Positions 1-6,934 are shown, counted from the first letter of the stretch. The stretch: 10,924 bases of DNA from an uncultured Patescibacteria group bacterium (GCA_938010745.1 CALLVF010000032.1:1-10924), one strand, 5' to 3'. Made by a program: numbers and translations. The notes: generated from the letters alone by a model not told the origin.

Positions 1-809
1 TCTTTTTCTTTTTCTTTTTTAATAAAAAAATGCAAAATATCTCGTGTGGTTATAATTCCAACTGGCTTTTTCTTTTCCTCAACAATAACAACACTACCAA
101 CTTTTTTTTCTAATATTAAGTCAATTACTTCAGATAAAAAGTTATCCTTAGTTAAAGTTAAGACAAAAGTTTTTATAAATTTTTTAACTGGTTGATGAAA
201 AAAACTAATTTTATTTCCCTCTCTATCTCCCTTTCCTGGAGAAGTTTTTGGCGACATCAAATAATATACTAAATCAAAATAACTTAATATTCCTTTTAGT
301 TTGAAGTTATTATCAACAACAACTAATTTTGAAAATTTAGTTGATTTAAAAACATTTAAAGCAGTAGAAAGATTTTCATTAACATTAATTACCTTTAAAG
401 GTTTTTTGTTTTTTAAAATTTTTTCAATCTTAATTTTAAAGTCATTATCATTTCTAAAATAAGAAAGAAGTCGACGAGCTGAGATTATCCCAAGAAAATT
501 TTCTTTTTCATCAAACACCGGTAAATAATGAACTTTGGAATCGATAAAAAATTGGGCAACTTTAACTAATGAAAAGTCAATATAAATTTTGGGTGGGTGA
601 AAAAGGCAATGAATCACCTTTGCGTTACTTGGGTAGGAAGATTTTATAACGCAATGATAAGGATTAATAACACCTAAATATTTATTATTTTCATCAAAAA
701 CAAAAGCTGCATCATGAGAACTACGAAGCTTAACTAAAGCAGAAGAAAGAGTTTCATCTGGTGAAATTTTGATTATATTATCAATCTTTAAAACTTTTTT
801 AACTGCCAT
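1..809 (-). CDS. Four-CBS-motif protein, C-terminus beyond window
   Basis: About 269 codons are visible, starting at the ATG at 809 (MAVKKVLKID) and running off the left edge. Four repeats end in the CBS-type beta-strand/helix signature: YLGVINPYH (about residue 44), FLGIISARRLL (about 105), LKGILSYFDLVYYL (about 170) and PVGIITTRDILHFF (about 250). They form two tandem Bateman pairs. CBS pairs usually bind adenine nucleotides or S-adenosylmethionine and act as regulatory or sensor modules. No catalytic or membrane segment is seen, but a partner domain could lie beyond the edge. The start overlaps the 3' end of the aminopeptidase gene by 11 bases, so the two are probably co-transcribed and translationally coupled. 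I see no Shine-Dalgarno sequence before the ATG. The CBS assignment is firm; the ligand and target are unknown. Confidence 0.85.
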   Translation of the reverse strand, partial: MAVKKVLKIDNIIKISPDETLSSALVKLRSSHDAAFVFDENNKYLGVINPYHCVIKSSYPSNAKVIHCLFHPPKIYIDFSLVKVAQFFIDSKVHYLPVFDEKENFLGIISARRLLSYFRNDNDFKIKIEKILKNKKPLKVINVNENLSTALNVFKSTKFSKLVVVDNNFKLKGILSYFDLVYYLMSPKTSPGKGDREGNKISFFHQPVKKFIKTFVLTLTKDNFLSEVIDLILEKKVGSVVIVEEKKKPVGIITTRDILHFFIKKEKEK

Positions 810-2346
810 AATTTTTTAAGAAATCAATAATTGTTAACAATCCCCAACCTGTAGCCCCTTGAGAAGTGGTTCCTCTAGTTTCGTAGGAAAATGCTGGACC
901 GGCAATATCTAGATGAATCCATTTTGCATCTTTCACAAATTCTGACAAAAAAAGTGCTGCCGTGATTGCTCCACCATAACGATCACCAGTGATATTTTTA
1001 ATATCAGCTACGGTGCTTTTTAAATTTTTAGCGTAAGGCTCGTAAAGTGGCAGCTGCCAAAGCTTCTCTCCTTCTTTTTTCGCTGTTTGTAAAAATTCCT
1101 TTGACAAGCTATCATCATTGCCAAACAAGCCGGCAATCTCTTTTCCTAAAGCCACCATACAAGCACCTGTTAAAGTTGCCAAATCAATAATCACATCAGT
1201 TTTTAAGTATTTTTGAGCATAGACCAAAGCATCAGCTAAAGTTAAACGACCTTCTGCATCAGTATTTAAAACCTCAATAGTTTTTCCATTTAAACAACTG
1301 ACAATATCACCAGGCTTTAAAGCTTTTCCTGAAGGCATATTTTCGCAAGCAGGTAAAATCCCATATACTTCTTTATCAATATTCAAACCAATTTTTCCCA
1401 AATGAGCTAAAATTTTAAAAACACCCAACACTACTGCTCCACCAGCCATATCAATTTTCATTGTCTCCATACCTTCAGAAGGTTTAAGCGACAAGCCTCC
1501 TGAATCAAAAGTAATTGATTTTCCAATTAAACAAATACTATTTACTTTTTCTTTGCTACTACCACGCTTACTTAAAAGCGTTTGATATTTTAAAACTATA
1601 AACATTGGTTTTCGGTCGCTTCCCTGAGCAACTGCCAAAAAGGCTCCCATTCCTAAGCGTCGACATTCATTTTCATCCAAAACATTAACCTTAATTTGAC
1701 CACCAGACTCTTTTTCTATCTTAAATGCCTCTTGCATTAAGGTTTGTGGATAAAGATGGGATGCTGGTTGATTAACTAAATCACGAGCTAGATAAACTCC
1801 TTCAGCAAGCAATCTTCCATAATTTACTCCTTTTTCTAACAAATGAAAAACTTCTTTTTCATTTTGACCTGAAAAATTTGCAGGAATAACAAAATTTAAA
1901 ACTTCTATCTTTCTTGTCTTTTGCCGCTCTTGTTTATTCTTGAAGCAATCAAAAGAATAATTAGTTAAGTAAAAAGCTAAAGCTACTTTTTTAGCCACCT
2001 CAAAAAAATTATCACCAAAATTTTGGTTATAAAAAAAAGTTACCTCTGATATTTTTTTTGTTTGAGCTAGACGAAAAGCATTAGCTAAAGACTCTTGCCA
2101 GTTTTCTCTTCGAACTCCAGCAATAATAATTTCTTTGTAAAAACCATACAGCTCTAAACTTAGAATCTCATTTTCATTTCCAGAAAAATCATAAAGCTTA
2201 AACTTTTCTTGAAGTTTCCCAGCAGTTAGCTCATTAAGAAGTCTTAAATTTTGATCTTTTTTTAAGCTATCTTCAAAAGCAATATAGATTAGCGCTTCTC
2301 CCCTTGAAGGAAATTGGATTTTTTTTATTTTCACTTTTCCTATCAT
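799..2346 (-). CDS. pepA: Leucyl aminopeptidase (M17 family, PepA-like)
   Basis: Cytosolic di-metal exopeptidase that removes N-terminal residues from peptides. All M17 active-site residues are present with the E. coli PepA spacing. Numbered from the upstream TTG at 2382, the metal ligands are K288, D293, D311, D375 and E377, and the catalytic residues are K300 and R379. They lie in GKSITFDSGGLSLKP, METMKIDMAGG and the signature NTDAEGRL. The N-terminal non-catalytic domain covers about residues 15-180; VYLARDLVNQPASHLYP opens the catalytic domain. I start it at the ATG at 2346 (MIGKVKIKKI), not at the TTG 36 bases upstream. That TTG is the first base triplet of a -35-like TTGACG whose -10 box ends 7 bases before the ATG. 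From the ATG the protein is 515 residues, normal for the family. The 3' end overlaps the CBS-protein gene. Confidence 0.93.
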   Translation of the reverse strand: MIGKVKIKKIQFPSRGEALIYIAFEDSLKKDQNLRLLNELTAGKLQEKFKLYDFSGNENEILSLELYGFYKEIIIAGVRRENWQESLANAFRLAQTKKISEVTFFYNQNFGDNFFEVAKKVALAFYLTNYSFDCFKNKQERQKTRKIEVLNFVIPANFSGQNEKEVFHLLEKGVNYGRLLAEGVYLARDLVNQPASHLYPQTLMQEAFKIEKESGGQIKVNVLDENECRRLGMGAFLAVAQGSDRKPMFIVLKYQTLLSKRGSSKEKVNSICLIGKSITFDSGGLSLKPSEGMETMKIDMAGGAVVLGVFKILAHLGKIGLNIDKEVYGILPACENMPSGKALKPGDIVSCLNGKTIEVLNTDAEGRLTLADALVYAQKYLKTDVIIDLATLTGACMVALGKEIAGLFGNDDSLSKEFLQTAKKEGEKLWQLPLYEPYAKNLKSTVADIKNITGDRYGGAITAALFLSEFVKDAKWIHLDIAGPAFSYETRGTTSQGATGWGLLTIIDFLKNYGS

Positions 2347-2353
2347 AAAGGAT

Positions 2354-2382
2354 AGGATAACTTTTTTAGAAATATTCGTCAA
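2354..2382 (-). promoter_or_regulatory. Promoter for pepA, predicted leaderless
   Basis: On the minus strand TTGACG (2382-2377), a 17-base spacer and TATCCT (2359-2354) resemble a sigma-70 promoter. Only 7 bases (ATCCTTT) separate the -10 box from the ATG at 2346, so the transcript would start on or one base before the start codon. The -10 is a 4/6 match, so the call rests on the spacing and on the same layout at other genes in this window. Confidence 0.55.
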
Positions 2383-2746
2383 GTAGAAAAGTAGTGAAGA
2401 TCAATTGGAAATTAAATTTAAAATTGCAATTAAAAATTAAAAAATAAAAAATTAGTATTAGAAATTTTCGTTCCATGTTATTAATTCTACTTGGTGGAGA
2501 TATTCGGTATTGGATATTTGATATTAGTAATTAAAAATTCGTTATTTTTTTATTTGACAAATGTAATTCATCTAAAATTTGCCATTTTAAAATTTTATGC
2601 TTTTAATATTTTGGCTAAACAGTTTTTAAATCTATGTGACACCTTTTCAACAATTGATTAAAAATATAAATACTTTCAACTGGATTAAATCGCGCAGAAA
2701 ATATTTAAAAAATATTAAATTAAAAAAACGTTGTTAATTTTAGAAG
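2383..2746. repeat. AT-rich spacer with low-complexity repeat words
   Basis: No gene is seen in this spacer between pepA and pyrF. From about 2405 to 2455 it is built of AATTNNAAATTAAAA-like words. From 2499 to 2545 it carries a run of TATTGG/ATATTTG/ATATTAG words, also found in inverted orientation at 7739-7792 and in weaker form near 9910. No convincing intrinsic terminator follows pyrF on the minus strand; the best stem is a short A/T-only one near 2700-2716. The rest (about 2546-2746) shows nothing recognisable. Confidence 0.5.
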
Positions 2747-3607
2747 TCATGTGATAATGTAACTAGAGATGAGTTTGTTAATTTCTTTTTTTAACTTTAA
2801 GACTTGCTTTTGTGGATTTATGTCATAAATAATAGCTCTTGAAGAGTGAATAATTAATCCATTTCCTTGTCTATTCAATCCAGCCTTAACAGTTGCTTCA
2901 AGGTCTCCTCCTTGAGCACCAATCCCTGGGACAAGAAACCAGAATTGATCACCGACCATTCTTCTTATCTCTTTTAACTCATTAGGGTAAGTGGCGCCAA
3001 CCACTAAAAGACAGTTTTTATTTTTGTTCCATTTATAAACTACCTGATAAACAATATATTGATAAAGAGGAATTTTTTCCTTCATTTTTTTTCTTAAAGA
3101 ATCATCTTTTATTTCAAGAGGTAAATTTTGAAGTTCTTGAGCACCAGGATTTGATGTTTTACTAATGACAATAATCCCCTTATCTTTTCTTACTAAAAAA
3201 GGCCTCAAAGATTCCTCTCCCAAGTAAGGATTAACTGTTACCCCATCTGCCCCTAAATAATCAAAAATAAATTGAGCATAGGCTTTGTTAGTATTGTTAA
3301 TATCCCCTATCTTAGCATCAACAATAACTGGAATTTCTGGATGATTTTTTTTTAAATAGTCAATTGTTAACTTTAAACTTTGCAAACCTTTTAATCCTAT
3401 AGCATAGTAAAAAGCAACGTTAAACTTATATGAACAAACATAAGAAAAAGTCCTATCAATAATACTCTTATTAAAAAGAAATTGTATTGGCTTGTTTCTA
3501 TTATTTTGGAAATTTTTTGGAATCTTTTCAATATCGCTATCTAACCCCAGACAAACTAATGATTTGTTTTTTTTAGCTAATTTTTCTAGTTTTTCCAAAA
3601 ATCTCAT
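2747..3607 (-). CDS. pyrF: Orotidine 5'-phosphate decarboxylase (type 2)
   Basis: Catalyses OMP to UMP plus CO2, the last step of de novo UMP synthesis. The catalytic DxKxxD array is visible as VDAKIGDI (D97, K99, D102), with T106 just after. The strand-1 Asp motif is CLGLDSD near residue 23, and K61 sits in YKFNVAFY. The phosphate-binding end is PGIGAQGGD (228-235) with the conserved Arg in HSSRAI (R257). The length (286 residues) and the wide insert between the DxKxxD and PGIGAQGGD motifs are typical of the longer type 2 decarboxylases rather than the ~230-residue type 1. The ATG at 3607 shares its A/T context with the stop of pyrE (TAATG, one-base overlap), indicating reinitiation coupling. 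It is the last gene of the operon and ends in TGA. Confidence 0.93.
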   Translation of the reverse strand: MRFLEKLEKLAKKNKSLVCLGLDSDIEKIPKNFQNNRNKPIQFLFNKSIIDRTFSYVCSYKFNVAFYYAIGLKGLQSLKLTIDYLKKNHPEIPVIVDAKIGDINNTNKAYAQFIFDYLGADGVTVNPYLGEESLRPFLVRKDKGIIVISKTSNPGAQELQNLPLEIKDDSLRKKMKEKIPLYQYIVYQVVYKWNKNKNCLLVVGATYPNELKEIRRMVGDQFWFLVPGIGAQGGDLEATVKAGLNRQGNGLIIHSSRAIIYDINPQKQVLKLKKEINKLISSYIIT

Positions 3608-4212
3608 TATTTTTTTGGCTTAATTTTTAAAAAATCAATTGCCTCTTGGTATTTTTCAGAAGTTATTTTTTTATTTTGAAAAAGAACAGATAACCACTGT
3701 TTTAAGGTAAAAACTGAATAGAGATGATAACCTTTTTCTTTTAAATACTCCCTTCCTCCTTGTTCTCTGTCAACTAAAACAACCACATCTTTAATTTTAA
3801 GACCTACTACTTTTAAAGGACCAATCGCCTCAATCTTTGAATCCCCAGTTGTAATCATATCATCAATCAAAACTGCTCTTTCTCCTTTTTTAAATTCACC
3901 TTCAAAAGCCTTTTTTGTCCCATAATCTTTAATTTCTTTTCTTAAATAAATCCAGGGTTTTTCGTTAAAAAAACTTACAAAAGCAACAATTGGCAAAGCC
4001 GTGTAAGGAATAGCTACCATCCTTTCAAATTTTAATTTGTCTAAAATTTGAAGATACGCTTGGGCAACCTTTTTAAGAATTTGAGGATAAGAAACCAAAA
4101 CGCGCAAATCAATGTAAACTGGAGAAATCACTCCTGACTTTAGTTTAAATGAACCAAATTTAATGGCTGAGATTTCAAAAAGTTCAATCATTAAAGATTG
4201 AAAATTTTTCAT
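3607..4212 (-). CDS. pyrE: Orotate phosphoribosyltransferase, UMPS-like
   Basis: Transfers ribose 5-phosphate from PRPP to orotate, giving OMP for the decarboxylase encoded next. The PRPP loop is AVLIDDMITTGDS (113-125). The catalytic hood loop RKEIKDYGTKK (91-101) supplies the conserved lysines and Asp, and LKSGVISPVYIDLR near residue 24 is the N-terminal substrate-binding strand. Several segments (IPYTALPIV, RKEIKDYGTK, LVDREQGG, and the tail LYSVFTLKQWLSVL) look closer to the OPRT half of eukaryotic UMP synthase than to E. coli PyrE, judged from memory of those families. The length of 201 residues is normal for the single domain. It begins one base after the stop of pyrD (TAATATG) and overlaps pyrF by one base. 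There is no Shine-Dalgarno sequence. Confidence 0.93.
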   Translation of the reverse strand: MKNFQSLMIELFEISAIKFGSFKLKSGVISPVYIDLRVLVSYPQILKKVAQAYLQILDKLKFERMVAIPYTALPIVAFVSFFNEKPWIYLRKEIKDYGTKKAFEGEFKKGERAVLIDDMITTGDSKIEAIGPLKVVGLKIKDVVVLVDREQGGREYLKEKGYHLYSVFTLKQWLSVLFQNKKITSEKYQEAIDFLKIKPKK

Positions 4213-4213
4213 A

Positions 4214-5131
4214 TTAGTTTTTATGGGCTAAGCCAATTAAACTTTTAATATTTTTAAAATTTTCATCTTTCAAATATTTTTTTAACCCTTCAATTATCTT
4301 TTCATAGACACTCCAACCATTAAGATATACCGATGATCCCACTCCCACCAAAGTTGCTCCCGCCATGATCATCTCAACTGCATCTTGCCAATTACTGACT
4401 CCCCCCATTCCCAGGATAGGAATATCAACGACCTCATAGATCTCGTAAATACAACGGATAGCAATCGGTTTGATTGCCGGTCCAGAAATACCACCAAATT
4501 TTGCTCCCAAAGCTGGTTTTCTTTTTTTTATATCGATAATCATTGCCGGGGCAACGGTATTGATGGCAGAAATAGCATCGGCTCCTCCCTCCTGACACCA
4601 CTTGGCAATTTCAGCAATGTTTTCCACATTGGGTGAAAGTTTGGCAAAAACCGGCAGCTTGCCAACAACCTTTTTTACTCCTTTAACCGCCTCAAAGCTA
4701 CTTTTTCCTTGATGAGAAATAATTACATCAGTCTCATGTCTTAAATTAGGACAGGAGAGATTTAGCTCTAAGGCAAAAGGTTTTAGTTCAATCAACTCTT
4801 GAGCTATCTTTTTAAATTCAGCAATATTAGTTGAAAAAATAGAGATAACAACTGGCACTGATGATTTTTTTATTAATTCTTCTATTTGTTTTTTTCCCTC
4901 TTTTAAGCCCGGATTGGTTAAACCAACCGAATTTAAAAAACCTGAAGAAAATTTAACGACGCGAGGCAAAGCATTACCTTCTCGTGGATTTAAAGTAATA
5001 GATTTTAAAACTACCAGTCCCGCTCCTGCTTTAACTGCATTAATATGAGAAGAAATATCGGTAACAATTCCTGAAGGCAAAAATAAAGGATTTTTTAATT
5101 TTTTTCCCAGGAAATTTATTGTCAGCTCCAT
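4214..5131 (-). CDS. pyrD: Dihydroorotate dehydrogenase, class 1 (PyrD-B-like)
   Basis: FMN enzyme that oxidises dihydroorotate to orotate. A Cys in ELNLSCPN (C127) is the class 1 catalytic base; class 2 membrane enzymes have Ser there. FMN and substrate sites are visible as NPLFLPSG (14-21), VLKSITLNPREGN (41-53), the lysine in FAKLSP (K164), SAINTV, GGISGPAIKPIAIR (213-226), and the phosphate-binding GMGGV (241-245) and VGVGSSVY. The GGISGPAIKP segment and the 305-residue length match class 1B proteins. Class 1B enzymes normally need PyrK, an FAD/2Fe-2S subunit, to pass electrons to NAD+, and no pyrK lies in this window. It starts one base after the stop of the synthetase-like gene, inside a coupled operon. 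It has no N-terminal membrane helix. Confidence 0.93.
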   Translation of the reverse strand: MELTINFLGKKLKNPLFLPSGIVTDISSHINAVKAGAGLVVLKSITLNPREGNALPRVVKFSSGFLNSVGLTNPGLKEGKKQIEELIKKSSVPVVISIFSTNIAEFKKIAQELIELKPFALELNLSCPNLRHETDVIISHQGKSSFEAVKGVKKVVGKLPVFAKLSPNVENIAEIAKWCQEGGADAISAINTVAPAMIIDIKKRKPALGAKFGGISGPAIKPIAIRCIYEIYEVVDIPILGMGGVSNWQDAVEMIMAGATLVGVGSSVYLNGWSVYEKIIEGLKKYLKDENFKNIKSLIGLAHKN

Positions 5132-5132
5132 T

Positions 5133-6626
5133 CTAGCTAGCTAAATTTGTCAAAACATCTATTGCCACCTCAACATCAGTTACCAAATAAACGCCATTGG
5201 CAACAGCTCTTTTTCTTATCAATTTTCCGTCTGTGAACTCTTTTTTGTTCACCAAACCATTTTCCCTTCGAGGAATATTGATAATCAGATCAAATAACCT
5301 TCGATTTAAAAGATCAGCAAGATTAGGACTTTTACCAATTTGGGATATTTTATAAACTAAGGCAGTCTTTACTCCTTGTTTTTTCAAAAATAAATGAGTT
5401 TTTTCGGTAGCATAAAGAACGTAATTAGGATTAACAGCTATTTTTTTAATATATGGTCCCAATAACTTTTTATCACTTTCTTTTCCGATAGTTAAAAGAA
5501 TATGTTTTTTGTGTGCAGTCAAAATTGCCTGCTTACCATAGCGAGAAACATCCCAATCGCCAGTTTGCTCATTAAAAAGGGAAAACAGGCTAACATGACG
5601 GATATCTTTTGCGCCAAAAATATATTGAAGGACTCGTTCATTTCCAATACCATAACCAGCATGAGGAAATGTTAAATTATTTTTGATAATGTTTAAATAC
5701 CAAGAAAAATCCTCATATTTTCCTCCACGCTCAAGATGCAGTTTAAACATAGTTGAAGAAATTAGCCTTTCGTTTAACCTTTCAAAATCATGCTCTCGAA
5801 CAGCTGAACCAGTTCCCTCACCTGCATAAGGAAAAATCAAATCAGCTGACAACACAACCCGGGGATTGATAGAAGAAACCTTCATGTTAAAAAATTTTAT
5901 TTCTTTTGGATAGCGAGTAATAAATACTGGAATTTCCTCATTAATTTTATTTAAATATTTAACAATTAACGCTTCATCTTCTGCCTTTAAATCATCACCA
6001 AACTCCAGATTTTTTTTACCTATCTTGTTGATAATTTTTATTGCCTCCTCATAAGAAATTTGGTAAAAATCAATTTCCAAACTTTTATAGAGTCGATCAA
6101 CATCTCTATGGTAAAATTTAACTAAAATCTTTTCATTTTTTTTTAAAACCTCCTTAATCATCGACTTAACAGTTAATTGAATATGGGAAAGCAAAGCGCT
6201 AAACATTTTTTCTTCATCATAATTTTCTCGATTCATTCCTTCAAAAGTACAATCAAACTCCTCCTCAGTCAAGCGAAACTGGCGCAAATGTCTTTCATCC
6301 TCCTCCTCTTCATCGCGACCGGAGTGAATAACAGTATAAACACCGTGATTTGATTTAAGAGCTTGTTCTAAAGCTAATTGTCCGGTCTGAGTGAAAAAAA
6401 GAGGTAAATCTAAACGGTTACCTATCTTAAATAAAGTATCGACATTCTCACACGCTCCAGTAATTCCAACAATAGCCGGAACATCAACGTAAGTTAATCC
6501 TGATTTTTGATAATGATTGAAGGCGCCAACATTTAGACTCTGATTTACGAATAATAAATTAGAAAAATGTTGGTTAAAAGAAAGCGAAAATTTCCTTCCT
6601 TGACAATTAAGGGTTATTTTTTCCAT
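5133..6626 (-). CDS. AsnRS-like synthetase core fused to MGS-like domain
   Basis: Residues 17-360 are a class II synthetase core of the asparaginyl type. Motif 1 lies in DVPAIVGITGACENVDTLF. Motif 2 keeps R104, E106 and RHL (112-114) at AsnRS spacing, and motif 3 is HAGYGIGNERVL with R331. GEGTGSAVRE (269-278) matches the AsnRS segment GEIIGGSQRE. The usual ~100-residue N-terminal anticodon-binding OB fold is missing, and the motif 2 loop is acidic (RDEEEEDERHL), so charging tRNA looks unlikely. An AsnA-like or archaeal AS-AR-like asparagine synthetase role is a plausible inference. Residues 372-495 form an MGS-like domain resembling the C-terminal regulatory domain of CarB. K386, T407, T410, K426 and N450 align with the CarB K954, T974, T977, K993 and N1015 that hold UMP or IMP phosphate. 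It is the first gene of the pyrDEF operon, starting at the ATG at 6626. Domains are confident; function is not established. Confidence 0.85.
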   Translation of the reverse strand: MEKITLNCQGRKFSLSFNQHFSNLLFVNQSLNVGAFNHYQKSGLTYVDVPAIVGITGACENVDTLFKIGNRLDLPLFFTQTGQLALEQALKSNHGVYTVIHSGRDEEEEDERHLRQFRLTEEEFDCTFEGMNRENYDEEKMFSALLSHIQLTVKSMIKEVLKKNEKILVKFYHRDVDRLYKSLEIDFYQISYEEAIKIINKIGKKNLEFGDDLKAEDEALIVKYLNKINEEIPVFITRYPKEIKFFNMKVSSINPRVVLSADLIFPYAGEGTGSAVREHDFERLNERLISSTMFKLHLERGGKYEDFSWYLNIIKNNLTFPHAGYGIGNERVLQYIFGAKDIRHVSLFSLFNEQTGDWDVSRYGKQAILTAHKKHILLTIGKESDKKLLGPYIKKIAVNPNYVLYATEKTHLFLKKQGVKTALVYKISQIGKSPNLADLLNRRLFDLIINIPRRENGLVNKKEFTDGKLIRKRAVANGVYLVTDVEVAIDVLTNLAS

Positions 6627-6651
6627 ATGTGTTAAAAAAAAATTAACTTAT

Positions 6652-6680
6652 AAAAAAAAATCCCCTCCTAACAGGAGGGG
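6652..6680 (-). terminator. Intrinsic terminator/attenuator in pyr operon leader
   Basis: On the minus strand CCCCTCCT (6680-6673), a GTT loop and AGGAGGGG (6669-6662) form a perfect 8-bp GC-rich stem, followed after one A by nine Ts (6660-6652). It lies 25 bases upstream of the synthetase-like ATG and points into the operon, not away from it. No minus-strand gene lies upstream that it could end. It therefore acts within the leader of its own operon, most simply as an attenuator. On the plus strand no T tract follows, so it is not bidirectional. Confidence 0.85.
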
Positions 6681-6724
6681 AAATTGGTAATTGTTTTGTA
6701 CAAAAAAATCTCAGAAGTTATCAT
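6668..6724 (-). CDS. Putative 18-residue leader peptide (attenuation)
   Basis: An ATG at 6724, about 7 bases after the predicted transcription start, opens an 18-codon frame: MITSEIFLYKTITNFPSC, then TAG. The stop (6670-6668) spans the loop and first bases of the 3' arm of the terminator hairpin, so a ribosome reaching it would block the stem. The frame crosses a run of seven U's (6708-6702). This is the layout of the E. coli pyrBI leader, where scarce UTP stalls RNA polymerase at U runs and lets the ribosome catch up. There is no Shine-Dalgarno sequence, but the 5'-proximal ATG fits the leaderless style of other genes here. A frame this short can arise by chance, so this is a hypothesis. Confidence 0.45.
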   Translation of the reverse strand: MITSEIFLYKTITNFPSC

Positions 6725-6732
6725 ATCTGAGA
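6702..6732 (-). promoter_or_regulatory. 5'-terminal leader hairpin followed by U run
   Basis: On the minus strand TCTCAGA (6732-6726) and TCTGAGA (6715-6709) form a 7-bp stem with a 10-base loop that contains the leader ATG. Seven Ts follow (6708-6702). It starts at the predicted transcription start, probably too close for efficient termination, so it may stabilise the 5' end, hide the leader ATG, or act as a pause hairpin. A perfect palindrome TTTTGTACAAAA (6694-6705) overlaps the U run. Confidence 0.6.
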
Positions 6733-6737
6733 ATTTT

Positions 6738-6767
6738 ATTCTAAAATGCTTCTTAGTCTTTTGTCAA
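6738..6767 (-). promoter_or_regulatory. Promoter of the synthetase-pyrDEF operon
   Basis: On the minus strand a perfect -35 TTGACA (6767-6762), an 18-base spacer and -10 TAGAAT (6743-6738, 5/6 match) form a strong sigma-70 promoter. The predicted start near 6731 gives a leader of about 105 bases before the ATG at 6626, containing the two hairpins and the short frame. Confidence 0.8.
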
Positions 6768-6897
6768 GAGCTATTTATTTTTAAGCTTTATATTAATCTA
6801 AAAATTTATTATCTTTCTATAAAAATCAGGCGATTACCAACAATTTATGAAAAAAAGTTATTACACAAATTTCGCCAGCTTGTTTAATCCTTAATTA

Positions 6898-6926
6898 TTG
6901 GTAAAATTGTAAGTAAAAAGTATAAT
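6898..6926 (+). promoter_or_regulatory. Promoter of tRNA-Leu
   Basis: TTGGTA (6898-6903), a 17-base spacer and a perfect TATAAT (6921-6926) place the start near 6933, two bases before the mature tRNA. It diverges from the pyr operon promoter; the 130 bases between them show nothing recognisable. Confidence 0.75.
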
Positions 6927-6934
6927 AAAAGTAA

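Noticed and set aside
4385..4636. Plus-strand frame of 83 codons
   Set aside because: It lies wholly antisense to pyrD, whose catalytic motifs are intact; the translation has no recognisable feature.
5133..6626. Ordinary asparaginyl-tRNA synthetase (asnS)
   Set aside because: No N-terminal anticodon-binding domain, an acidic motif 2 loop, and an extra MGS-like domain argue against a translational role.
6627..6767. T-box or PyrR-type riboswitch in the operon leader
   Set aside because: The leader of about 105 bases is too short for a T-box, lacks its conserved bulge sequence, and shows no PyrR-binding loop that I can recognise.
6684..6887. Plus-strand frame of 67 codons
   Set aside because: It is antisense to the pyr operon leader and promoter, A/T-driven, and has no start signal of the kind seen elsewhere here.
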